Shown piece by piece: positions 1 to 7,812 of a DNA stretch of 64,000 bases. Under the pieces are notes generated by a model. The model was not told the DNA's origin. It saw only the letters and a program-made list of their open reading frames with translations, and did no database searches. The stretch lies in the NCBI GenBank assembly GCA_964620045.1, contig CAZUJL010000002.1, forward strand, positions 124,001 to 188,000. Reading direction: 5' to 3'. This DNA comes from VFKU01 sp964620045. GTDB taxonomy: Bacteria; Hydrogenedentota; Hydrogenedentia; Hydrogenedentales; GCA-2746185. A program made the position numbers and the translations under genes. Every line of letters starts with the position of its first letter. Position 1 is the stretch's first letter.

Positions 1-1
1 G

Positions 2-925
2 CGCGCGCTGACGGTCGCCGCGGCGGGCGGACACAACCTGCTCATGATCGGCCCGCCGGGCACGGGCAAAACCATGCTAGCGTCGCGTCTGTCCGGGATT
101 CTGCCGGGCATGAGCTTCGACGAAGCACTCGAGACGACGCGTATCTACAGCGTCGCGGGTTCACTAAACGGCCACCGGCGCGTGATCCTTGATCGGCCCT
201 TTCGCGCGCCACACCACACGGCCACGACCGTATCGATCAGCGGCGGCGGCGCGGGCGCACGACCCATGCCGGGCGAAGTGAGTCTCGCGCACAACGGCGT
301 GCTTTTTCTCGACGAGTTGCCGGAGTTCAACCGTGGTGCCGTGGAGGTACTGCGCCAGCCGCTCGAAGAAGGCATGGTGCACATCCGCCGCGCGAATTAT
401 TCGGTCGCGTATCCCAGCCGGTTCATGCTCGTGGCCGCGATGAACCCGTGTCCCTGTGGATACCGAACGGATCCCAAAAAGCAATGCCGCTGCTCGGTGG
501 GTGAAATCCAGCGGTACACCGCACGCTTATCTGGTCCGCTGATGGACCGCATCGATCTGCACGTCGAAGTGCCCGCGCTGAGTTACGACGAAATCGCCGG
601 CGCCGGCAAAAGCGGCCCCACCAGTGCCGAGGTGCGCGAGACCGTGCAGCATGTGCGCAACGTGCAGCGCGCGCGGTACGGCGGGGCGTTTGCGTGCAAC
701 GCGCACCTGGATGCGGCGTCCACGCGCGAGTTCTGCGTGCTCGCACCGGGTGCGGAGACGCTGTTGCAAAACGCGATCGATCGGCTCGGCTTCAGCGCCC
801 GGGCCTACGACAAGGTGCTGCGTGTTGCGCGGACGCTGGCCGATCTGGATGGCACCGAGAAGATCGAAGAGCGCCACATTGGCGAGGCGATTCAGTATCG
901 GAATCTCGATCGGCAAGTGCTATAG
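2..925 (+). CDS. comM: YifB/ComM-family Mg-chelatase-like AAA+ ATPase, 5' truncated
   Basis: The reading frame is open from base 2, so the window starts inside the gene and the N-terminal domain is missing. The visible part begins at the AAA+ core: Walker A GPPGTGKT just after the first codons, Walker B-like GVLFLDELPEF, the HHTATTVSISGGG stretch typical of Mg-chelatase-like ATPases, and a Cys-rich CPCGYRTDPKKQCRC segment, followed by the C-terminal domain ending RQVL. ComM of Vibrio/Haemophilus is a hexameric helicase that promotes branch migration during natural transformation; related YifB proteins are widespread, so a role in recombination is likely but competence is not shown here. The stop lies 15 bases from the convergent stop of the cyclase gene that follows. 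Confidence 0.93.
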   Translation, partial: RALTVAAAGGHNLLMIGPPGTGKTMLASRLSGILPGMSFDEALETTRIYSVAGSLNGHRRVILDRPFRAPHHTATTVSISGGGAGARPMPGEVSLAHNGVLFLDELPEFNRGAVEVLRQPLEEGMVHIRRANYSVAYPSRFMLVAAMNPCPCGYRTDPKKQCRCSVGEIQRYTARLSGPLMDRIDLHVEVPALSYDEIAGAGKSGPTSAEVRETVQHVRNVQRARYGGAFACNAHLDAASTREFCVLAPGAETLLQNAIDRLGFSARAYDKVLRVARTLADLDGTEKIEERHIGEAIQYRNLDRQVL

Positions 926-940
926 CGCCGACGTAGCGGT

Positions 941-3900
941 TTAGCGGATCTCTTTTTCCAGCCGAGCGGCATGTCCTATGGCGCCGATGCCGTGGTAGAG
1001 GTCGAGCGCTTCGCGCAGCCGCTGTTCGGACTCTTGCGCATTGCCTAGCGCGGCGGCCAGACGTCCGCGTTGTTCCAGAACGCGTGGCGACAACCCACGG
1101 CCGGCGATAGCCGCGATCAAAAATTCGGCGCGATCGAGAGCGGCCTCGATCTCGGCGCGTGGAAGCTCTCCACCAGTCGCCATTAACACCCGCGCAAGCG
1201 CGATCTGCGCTTCGGCCTCGAAATAACGGGCCCCACCGGCCTGTCCGACCTCGATGCCTTCTCGCACAGCCGCCAAGGCCTCGGCACGGTCTCCGAGCGC
1301 TAACTCCGCTTCCGCGAGCAACGCCAGCACCCGCGGAAAAGATGCACGCTGCGTCCAGCGCTCGCGGCTGCACGCGGCGCTTTCGCGGAACGCCTCCCGT
1401 GCGGCTGCCGGTTCGTTTCGCATCAAATGTGCGACACCAACACTGTGGTAGGCGCACCATCTGGAGGACTCGTTATCGAGTTGCTCCGCAATCGCGAGAC
1501 TGCGGAGGCCGGTCTCCAGGTTGAACTCCGGAACGCCCAGCGTGTAGGCCAGTACCGATTGGAAAGTGTGCAGCCACGTTAGTACCTCGAGTTCGCCGAG
1601 TTCCTCACACACACGCTCAGCTTCTTTGCTCTGGCTCGTGGCCTCCGCAAGTCGCCCCAGGTTGGTGGAGCCTTGCACCCCTACTGCGAGCGCTGCTGCC
1701 CGCGGGCTGAATCCGACGAGCGCCTTGCCCAAGAGGCCGTCCGATCCGGTTTCTTTCAGGACCCGTGCCGACCACTCGAGCACCCGTTGCCCGTCGCCCG
1801 CGGACCAATGCCCGTAGGCCGCGAACTGGCCGGTCGCTGCCCGCAGCGCCGGATCATGGCTTGCCTGGGCCAACTGTGCACCCTCTTCGGCGTACCGTGC
1901 GTAGTCCTGCGCGGAACCGCCAACGCTGTAGCGCATCAGGCCGTACCGTCCCAACAGCAGCGCCAAGGCAGGGACATCGCCTGCGCTCTCCACGAGCGCG
2001 CGTCCCTGCGCGAACACGGCGGCGGCCTCTTCGTCGCTTCCTCCGGTGCGCCAGCCCAGGGAAAGGATCTCGTTGCACGCCTGGAGCGCCAGGTCATTGC
2101 GCTCTTCGGAATTCTCAATGTTGGGTGCGAGTTCGCGCGCACGCCGCCAATGCCGGAGCCCTACACGCAAATCGGACTGTCCGGCCCATTTGGCCGCACG
2201 GCCATGCCAGCGTGCCGCAAGAGCCTTCTCGCCGGCTTCCTCGTAGTGATGCGCGAGCAGTGCGGCGCGCTCGTCGAGGTGTGCCGCGTCCTGCTGCTCG
2301 ATCGCACGGGCGACCGCGGCGTGAATCTGCCGACGGCGTTCCTTGAGCAGGCTGCCGAGGGCGACTTCTTGAGTCAGTGGATGTTTGAATGAAAACTCGA
2401 CTACCGGATAGATCGCTTGCTCGTGAATGAACTCGGCACGGCGCAGCGCCGCGAGCGCGGCTTTGAGATCATCGGCAGCGAGTTTGGCGACAGAGGCGAG
2501 CAACGGCTCGGGAAAGTCCTTGCCGATGACGGAGGCCACTTGCAGCAGCCGCTTCTCGCGTTCCGGCAGGCGGTCGATGCGCGCGGCCAACACCGCCTGC
2601 ACGGTTGCGGGGACCTCAAGGCGGTCAACAGGTGTCACGAGTTTATAGGCGCCGCGCTCACCTTGGAGGTGGCCGGATTCAATCAAGGTTTGCGCGACTT
2701 CTTCGGTAAAGAACGGATTGCCCCGGGTGCGTTCATGGATCGGAGTCGCGAGCCCGGCGAGACTGGGGTCTTTCCCAAGCAGGTCCGCCAGCAGTTCCGC
2801 GATGGCGTCGCGCCCGAGCGGCGTCAGTGGAATTTGCCGGTACCATGATTTTTGCATCCAGTCCGCGCGGAACTCGGGACGGAAATTGAGCAGGAGCAGG
2901 TTGCGTGTGCCGGCGCGTGCGTCGACCATGTGCTCGATGAATTCCGCGCTGGCATCGTCCATCCAGTGCAGATCCTCGACCATGGTCACCGTGGGCTGCA
3001 CTTCATTCAAGGTCCGGATGACTTCGCGCATGATGCCGATCAACTGGCGTTGGCGAACTTCCGGATCGAGACGGGGCAAGAGATGCTGCGGGTCGCTCAC
3101 GCCGAGGAAGTCGTACAGCAGCGGCAGCGATTCGGCGAAGCGCTGATCGAGCACGACCATGCGCCCGGCGATTTTTTCGCGCGCGGTGCGGCTGTCGTCC
3201 TGGAGCGTAATGCCGAAGTACGAGCGGTAGACTTCGAGAATCGGCAGAAATGGGATATTGCGGCCGTGGGCGACGGCACGACCCTCGAAGATTTTCATGC
3301 CGCGGGCCCGGCAGCGTTCGAGAAACTCGAAGCACAGGCGGCTCTTGCCGGTGCCGGCCTCGGCCATGATCCCGACGACTTGGCCGTTACCCGCATCGGT
3401 TTGTTCCACGGCGTCATCCAGCACACGCAAGTCCACGGTGCGGCCGACGAAGCGCGAAAGACCCTTGGCACGGGAGCGGTCGAATCGCGACTGCGCGTCA
3501 CCAGCGCCGGCAAGGCGATGAACGCGCACGGGCTCCGCGACTCCCTTCACGCGGAACTCGCCCAGGTCATCGAGTTTGAAGTAGCCGCCCGCGAGCGTGG
3601 CGGCGGAGGCCGTGAGGTAGCAGGAATTCGGTTCGGCGAGCGATTCCATGCGCTGCGCGAGGCCGACGGTGTGGCCTTGCGCGGTATAGTCCATGCGCAG
3701 GTCGTCTCCAATCGCACCGACGACGACTACGCCGGAGTTGAGACCCATTCGCGTGGAAAACCCGACACCATGCTCGCGCTTGACCTCGGTGGCGTATCGC
3801 GCGATTTCGTCGCGCAGGTGCAGCGCGGCGTAGCAGGCGCGCTGGGCGTGGTCCTCGTGCGCGATCGGCGCGCCGAAGAGCGCCATGATGCCGTCGCCGG

Positions 3901-4324
3901 TGTACTGGTTGACGGTTCCCTCGAAGCGATGAACGCCGTCGGTGAGAATCGCAAAGAAACGATCGAGGATCGCGTGCCACGCCTCGGGGTCAAGCTGTTC
4001 CGCGAGTTCCATCGAGCCCTTCACGTCCGCGAAGAGCACCGTGACCTGTTTGCGCTCGCCTTCGAGGGCCGATTTCGATTGCAGGATTTTGTCCGCGAGA
4101 TGCTTCGGCGTGTAGTCGGCGGGTGATCGCCGCGGAGATGCGGCTACGACGTTGCCGGTCGTCGCCGGGGACTCTCCGAGAGCTCCGCCGCACTCGCCGC
4201 AAAAAGACTCGTCAATCTGATTCGGCGTGCCGCAGGCCCCGCACACCAAGGCCATCGGCAGTCCGCACGCGGCGCAGAATTTGCGCCCCGCGCGGTTCTC
4301 GTGTCCACAAGAGGTACACCTCAT
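941..4324 (-). CDS. Zinc ribbon + class III nucleotidyl cyclase + STAND-like AAA ATPase + TPR protein (copy 1)
   Basis: Large cytoplasmic signalling protein of about 1127 aa. Two Cys pairs of a double zinc ribbon lie at residues 3/6/17/20 and 28/31/42/45; the cyclase domain covers about 93-270 with metal-binding Asp100 (FADVKGS) and Asp144 (GDGIMALFG). Walker A (AEAGTGKSR) is near 321-329 and Walker B (MVEDLHW) near 448-454; the C-terminal 500 residues are helical TPR-like repeats. The position normally Lys in the purine pocket is Gln140 and the catalytic Asn position is Gly221 (HTVGLAQRM), so product and activity are uncertain. I chose the ATG at 4324 because it starts MRCTSCGH, matching the paralogue at 11166; an upstream in-frame ATG at 4420 would add 32 unrelated residues. 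There is no Shine-Dalgarno sequence. Confidence 0.88.
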   Translation of the reverse strand: MRCTSCGHENRAGRKFCAACGLPMALVCGACGTPNQIDESFCGECGGALGESPATTGNVVAASPRRSPADYTPKHLADKILQSKSALEGERKQVTVLFADVKGSMELAEQLDPEAWHAILDRFFAILTDGVHRFEGTVNQYTGDGIMALFGAPIAHEDHAQRACYAALHLRDEIARYATEVKREHGVGFSTRMGLNSGVVVVGAIGDDLRMDYTAQGHTVGLAQRMESLAEPNSCYLTASAATLAGGYFKLDDLGEFRVKGVAEPVRVHRLAGAGDAQSRFDRSRAKGLSRFVGRTVDLRVLDDAVEQTDAGNGQVVGIMAEAGTGKSRLCFEFLERCRARGMKIFEGRAVAHGRNIPFLPILEVYRSYFGITLQDDSRTAREKIAGRMVVLDQRFAESLPLLYDFLGVSDPQHLLPRLDPEVRQRQLIGIMREVIRTLNEVQPTVTMVEDLHWMDDASAEFIEHMVDARAGTRNLLLLNFRPEFRADWMQKSWYRQIPLTPLGRDAIAELLADLLGKDPSLAGLATPIHERTRGNPFFTEEVAQTLIESGHLQGERGAYKLVTPVDRLEVPATVQAVLAARIDRLPEREKRLLQVASVIGKDFPEPLLASVAKLAADDLKAALAALRRAEFIHEQAIYPVVEFSFKHPLTQEVALGSLLKERRRQIHAAVARAIEQQDAAHLDERAALLAHHYEEAGEKALAARWHGRAAKWAGQSDLRVGLRHWRRARELAPNIENSEERNDLALQACNEILSLGWRTGGSDEEAAAVFAQGRALVESAGDVPALALLLGRYGLMRYSVGGSAQDYARYAEEGAQLAQASHDPALRAATGQFAAYGHWSAGDGQRVLEWSARVLKETGSDGLLGKALVGFSPRAAALAVGVQGSTNLGRLAEATSQSKEAERVCEELGELEVLTWLHTFQSVLAYTLGVPEFNLETGLRSLAIAEQLDNESSRWCAYHSVGVAHLMRNEPAAAREAFRESAACSRERWTQRASFPRVLALLAEAELALGDRAEALAAVREGIEVGQAGGARYFEAEAQIALARVLMATGGELPRAEIEAALDRAEFLIAAIAGRGLSPRVLEQRGRLAAALGNAQESEQRLREALDLYHGIGAIGHAARLEKEIR

Positions 4325-4362
4325 GGGCGAATCGTACAGGAATGGAATGGGGTATCCGTAAC
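4325..4362 (-). promoter_or_regulatory. Conserved element immediately upstream of cyclase copy 1
   Basis: On the plus strand the block GGCGAATCGTACAGGAA (4326-4342), one base from the start codon, is identical to the block at 11168-11184 before the paralogue. Read on the minus strand it gives TACGAT six bases before ATG, with a shared GTTACG 18 bases further up (17 in copy 2). This looks like a weak -10/-35 pair placing transcription start at or next to the ATG, which fits the missing ribosome-binding site. The sequence identity is observed; the leaderless promoter is inference. Confidence 0.4.
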
Positions 4363-4497
4363 GGTGCCAGCCGACTGCGTAGTGTCGCGTCATGCGAGGA
4401 ACGCCGTCCGTGAACGGCACGGGGCCGGCATTGCACTTCTGCGTTTATCGGCGTTACTCTCACTAAAGAAGTCCCGATTGGTGTGTGGGAGACCGCG

Positions 4498-5280
4498 ATG
4501 CCTGCATTCGTCACATTGACTACAGATTTCGAGGAACGCGAACCCTGGATTCCCGCTGTGAAGGGGATCCTGTACTCGCGATGTCCGGGTGTCACCGTCG
4601 TGGATTTGTCCCATCAAATAGGCCGGGCGGCCGCAGTCGAGGGGGCGTTGTTCATTGCCAGCGCGGCTCCGCATTTTCCGGACGGCACCGTTCATTTAGT
4701 CGCGGTCGCCTCCGGTGCGCGACCGGTCGCGGTGTCGCTGGGCACACACTTCGTGGTGTGTCCCGACAATGGAATTCTCACGTTGCTTGCGGAACGCCTC
4801 CCCATCAAGGAGGTGCGCACAATCAGCAACCCGGAACTCAATCTGTCGCATACCGACGGCCAAATCTACTTTGCGCAGGATGTTTTTGCTCCGGCGGCCG
4901 CGTTCATCGCACAGCAGGGATCCATCGAGAAGGTCGGGCCGCAGATTGACGGCATTGCGCGGCTCGAGCTGCCGCGGGCGCAGCGCCCCGACGACAAGGT
5001 TGTGAATGGGCACATTGTGCACGTCAATCGATTCGGCACGTTGGTGACCAACATCCACCGGTCATTGTTGGACGGGTTCGAAGTGACCAAGGTGACCGCG
5101 GGCGAATTTGTCGTGGGACAGTTGTCCCGTGCTTATACCGACGTCGACAAGGGTTTTGGTCTGGCCCTCTTCGGCCATGCGGGGTATTTGGAGATTGCAT
5201 TCAACGGCGACCGCGCGGACAAGCGCCTAAACCTGGGCGCAGGCATCCGCGTGACGGTCAAGATAAAGCCGGCTGTTTAA
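4498..5280 (+). CDS. DUF62 / SAM hydroxide adenosyltransferase family protein, probably degenerate
   Basis: About 260 aa with the fold signatures of the SAM hydrolase / fluorinase family: VTLTTDF near the N-terminus, GTVHL, CPDNGILTLL and QDVFAPAAA. Active family members split S-adenosylmethionine with hydroxide to adenosine and methionine, using an Asp-Arg-His triad. Here the usual VVDPGVG...RR segment reads AVASGARP (residues 69-76) and the usual TFHGRD reads IYFAQD (123-128), so the triad residues are not visible. The ATG at 4498 is preferred over the GTG at 4483, since MPAFVTLTTDF fits the family N-terminus. It stands between the two cyclase paralogues and is convergent with the sigma-54 regulator, 8 bases away. 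It may bind SAM or another nucleoside without turnover. Confidence 0.8.
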   Translation: MPAFVTLTTDFEEREPWIPAVKGILYSRCPGVTVVDLSHQIGRAAAVEGALFIASAAPHFPDGTVHLVAVASGARPVAVSLGTHFVVCPDNGILTLLAERLPIKEVRTISNPELNLSHTDGQIYFAQDVFAPAAAFIAQQGSIEKVGPQIDGIARLELPRAQRPDDKVVNGHIVHVNRFGTLVTNIHRSLLDGFEVTKVTAGEFVVGQLSRAYTDVDKGFGLALFGHAGYLEIAFNGDRADKRLNLGAGIRVTVKIKPAV

Positions 5281-5288
5281 CGTCCGCG

Positions 5289-6884
5289 CTATTTTCCGGG
5301 CTTGTGAACAGACAGCTTGTCCATTCGATACTTCAACGTCGTGGATTTGACGCCCAGCGCGCGCGCCGCGCCGTTCGGGCCTGAGACGACCCAGTTGGAT
5401 GCCTCGAGTGCTTGCAGAAGTAGATTGCGTTCGATCGAGAGGAGATCGTCGTAGCTCGCGCATTCAACGCTCGACGATGGCTGCGCGGGTGTCGTGGCAT
5501 GCTGCGACGGCGCATAGTTCAGGGGAATCTCGAAGGGCCCGCGACGCGCGTCGATCACGGCGCGCTCGACAATATTTTGTAGTTCTCGGACGTTGCCCGG
5601 CCAATCGTGGGCCGTAAGCCGCCGGATGTGGCGGGTGTTGAGCGCAAGCGGCGGAACCCCGTGGCGGCGACAGGCCAGCTTGAGGAAGTGATCGGCGAGA
5701 AGAGGAATGTCGGCGGCGCGATCGCGCAGCGGCGGCATTCGAATGGGAAAGACATTGATCCGGTAATAGAGGTCCTCCCGGAAGCGACCGGCCCGCACTT
5801 CGTCCGGGAGGCTACGATTCGTCGCGGCGATGATTCGGACGTCGACTTCCCGGGTTCGCTCGTCGCCGATGGCTTCGAAGCTCCCTTCCTGGATAACGCG
5901 GAGGAGCTTGCTCTGCAGTTCGATGGGAATTTCGCCGACTTCATCCAGAAACAGAGTGCCGCCGTGCGCGAGTTGAAAGCGTCCGACACGGTCGCGGGTG
6001 GCGCCCGTAAACGCGCCCCGGACGTGTCCGAAGAATTCACTCTCGAAAAGTTCGTTGGGAATGGATGCGCAATTCACCTGCACCAGCGGGCCGCTGGCGC
6101 GTGGGCTGGCGCGATGAATCGCCTGTGCGGCAAGTTCCTTGCCGGTGCCGGACTCGCCTTCGATGAGCACGTTGGCGTCAACGCCCGCGACGATATCGAT
6201 CTGGCGACGGAGGGTTTGCATGGCCTCGCTGTCGCCGATGAGGTTGGTCGGCATCGGGCTGCCGCTTATTTCTTCTCGCAGCGCGGCGTTTTCCCGTTCG
6301 AGTTTTTGTTTCAGTTCGACAATGGTCTGGAATGCACGCGCATTGGCGATGGCAGAGGCGGCGTGGTTCGCGAAGATGCGCAGATAAGTGATCTCGGCTT
6401 CGGTCATTGGTCGGCGTGCAAACACACACAGGGCGCCGAGTATCTCTCCGGCGAAGATAAGCGGTTGCCCCGAGAAACTTTGAATGCGTTCTCGGCGGCC
6501 CCATTCCGGGTCGCCGAGATCCGCGTAGTCAGCGGGGCCCGCGAGATTGAGATTGATCGCCTCGCCGTTCGAGGCGATGCGTCCAATTTTCCGAAAGTGC
6601 TTCGGAAACCGGCGAAACATTCCATCCAGATCACGCCACCGTGGTGACTCGGAATTTATGGAAGTCCCGTCACTCGCGGCGAGGTGAAGACAGAAATCTT
6701 TTTTCGGGCAATCGGCGGCGTAGCGACATTCGTCGCAAATATCAGCAGGCTGAATTAGCCAAATGCGGGCGAGGGCGACGTGGGGTTGCGAGCCGAGACC
6801 CTCGACGACCGCCTTGAGGACATCCGTCGGAGTCGTGAGCCCCGTGATGGTCGAAGCAATGGCCGAGAGCGACTGAATATCCAT
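5289..6884 (-). CDS. GAF domain sigma-54-dependent transcriptional activator (Fis-type HTH)
   Basis: About 531 aa. An N-terminal GAF domain (residues about 1-185) contains a four-cysteine cluster C50-X2-C53-X5-C59-X5-C65 followed by LHLAAS; a short coiled coil (about 188-206) leads to an AAA+ sigma-54 interaction domain with Walker A GESGTGKE (243-250) and the GAFTGA loop (290-295) that contacts sigma-54; the C-terminus has a Fis-like helix-turn-helix (AARALGVKSTTLKYRMDKL). The ATG at 6884 is chosen; a TTG at 6947 would add 21 Asn/Ile-rich residues and run into the AT-rich control region. The gene is divergent from the PfpI gene, which has a near-sigma-54 promoter, so that gene is its likely target. 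The signal sensed is unknown; the cysteines suggest metal or redox. Confidence 0.93.
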   Translation of the reverse strand: MDIQSLSAIASTITGLTTPTDVLKAVVEGLGSQPHVALARIWLIQPADICDECRYAADCPKKDFCLHLAASDGTSINSESPRWRDLDGMFRRFPKHFRKIGRIASNGEAINLNLAGPADYADLGDPEWGRRERIQSFSGQPLIFAGEILGALCVFARRPMTEAEITYLRIFANHAASAIANARAFQTIVELKQKLERENAALREEISGSPMPTNLIGDSEAMQTLRRQIDIVAGVDANVLIEGESGTGKELAAQAIHRASPRASGPLVQVNCASIPNELFESEFFGHVRGAFTGATRDRVGRFQLAHGGTLFLDEVGEIPIELQSKLLRVIQEGSFEAIGDERTREVDVRIIAATNRSLPDEVRAGRFREDLYYRINVFPIRMPPLRDRAADIPLLADHFLKLACRRHGVPPLALNTRHIRRLTAHDWPGNVRELQNIVERAVIDARRGPFEIPLNYAPSQHATTPAQPSSSVECASYDDLLSIERNLLLQALEASNWVVSGPNGAARALGVKSTTLKYRMDKLSVHKPGK

Positions 6885-6916
6885 CACTATATTTTTAGTA
6901 TTTTGGAGAATAGAAT

Positions 6917-6986
6917 CCAATTTATTGTGAATTACAGTTTTTTGCAATATTGGGGTTTAATTTAATCGGGTCGTAACCAATTTATT
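6917..6986. promoter_or_regulatory. AT-rich control region with a direct repeat, candidate activator sites
   Basis: The divergent intergenic region is much richer in A+T than its surroundings. The decamer CCAATTTATT occurs at 6917-6926 and again at 6977-6986, exactly 60 bases apart, and a palindrome CAATATTG lies between them. Two sites 30-110 bases upstream of a sigma-54-type promoter is the usual arrangement for an enhancer-binding activator. The repeats are seen directly; binding by the adjacent regulator is inferred. Confidence 0.4.
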
Positions 6987-7014
6987 TTCAGGTATTTAGG
7001 GACATTCACGATCC

Positions 7015-7030
7015 CGGCACGCCAATTGAT
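7015..7030 (+). promoter_or_regulatory. Candidate sigma-54 (-24/-12) promoter of the PfpI gene
   Basis: The sequence CGGCACG-CCAA-TTGAT matches the sigma-54 consensus TGGCACG-N4-TTGCW at the -24 element and the TTG, with correct spacing, but has GA in place of the nearly invariant GC at -12. Predicted transcription start is near 7041, about 30 bases before the start codon, with a Shine-Dalgarno GGAAGGAGAG just before ATG 7072. The divergent gene encodes a sigma-54 activator, which raises the likelihood. Confidence 0.45.
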
Positions 7031-7071
7031 ATTGCACTTCACAGGCCAACCGAATTCGGAAGGAGAGCGAG

Positions 7072-7788
7072 ATGCCAACGTTCATGGATTTGAGAAAGAA
7101 ATGTCTGACCATCATCAGCGCCGCGGTGCTTACGTTTGCCGTTGTGGTTTCCAGCAGCGCTGACGATGCCGCAGAGAAGCAGACGAAAGTCAGAACGGTC
7201 GCCATTCTGGTGTTCACCGGCATGGACATTCAGGATTTCGCGGGACCCGCCGACGTGTTTTTTTATGCCGGGGCCGAGGCGGGAAAAGTGGCGTTCAAGC
7301 AATTCGCCGTGGCCAAGACGATGGATCCCATCACCAGCCAGGGCTTCGTAAAAATCGTCCCCAACTACACCTTCGCCAATTGTCCGAAGCCCGACATCCT
7401 CGTCGTGCCGGGCGGCGGCGTGAACGGCGTGCTGAACGACGAAGAGACGATGAAGTGGATCAAAGACACCGGCTTGGCATCCGAGCAGGTACTGTCCGTG
7501 TGCACGGGCGCGCTCGTTCTCCAGAGTGCGGGCTTCCTCGATGGGATCAAGGCGACCACGCACTGGGGTTCGATAACCAAACTGCGTGAGCAAGCACCCA
7601 ACACAACCGTTCTGGAAAATGTGCGCTACGCGGACAGCGGCCGGATCGTTACGTCCGCCGGGGTGAGTGCCGGAATCGACATGTCGTTACACGTCGTCGC
7701 CAAACTGCTCGGATTCGAAACTGCGCAGAAAACGGCGCACCGCATGGAGTATGAGTGGAAGCCCCGTGAAGAGTATCCAAATCCGTAG
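7072..7788 (+). CDS. Secreted DJ-1/PfpI family protein (isonitrile hydratase-like)
   Basis: 238 aa. Residues 1-30 form a signal peptide (basic LRKKC, hydrophobic stretch, SSSA) predicting export to the periplasm. The rest is a class I glutamine amidotransferase-like fold with the nucleophile Cys in SVCTGALVLQSAG, the TTHWGS motif and TSAGVSAGIDMSL, a combination seen in isonitrile-hydratase-like and AraC-associated PfpI proteins. An acidic residue near MDIQDFAGPADVFF is the expected partner. A strong ribosome-binding site (GGAAGGAGAG) precedes the ATG. It is transcribed divergently from the sigma-54 activator and probably controlled by it. Export is unusual for this family; substrate unknown. 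Confidence 0.88.
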   Translation: MPTFMDLRKKCLTIISAAVLTFAVVVSSSADDAAEKQTKVRTVAILVFTGMDIQDFAGPADVFFYAGAEAGKVAFKQFAVAKTMDPITSQGFVKIVPNYTFANCPKPDILVVPGGGVNGVLNDEETMKWIKDTGLASEQVLSVCTGALVLQSAGFLDGIKATTHWGSITKLREQAPNTTVLENVRYADSGRIVTSAGVSAGIDMSLHVVAKLLGFETAQKTAHRMEYEWKPREEYPNP

Positions 7789-7812
7789 TGTGCGCTACAG
7801 CGGTGCGCGGCG

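Noticed and set aside
2852..4126. 424-codon plus-strand open frame opposite cyclase copy 1
   Set aside because: It is antisense to a clear multi-domain gene; Arg/Ala/His-rich translation without recognisable domains is typical of the opposite strand of high-GC genes. The same applies to the frame at 10132-11202.
5607..6647. 346-codon plus-strand frame opposite the sigma-54 activator
   Set aside because: Antisense shadow; no motif, and the minus strand carries a full AAA+ activator.
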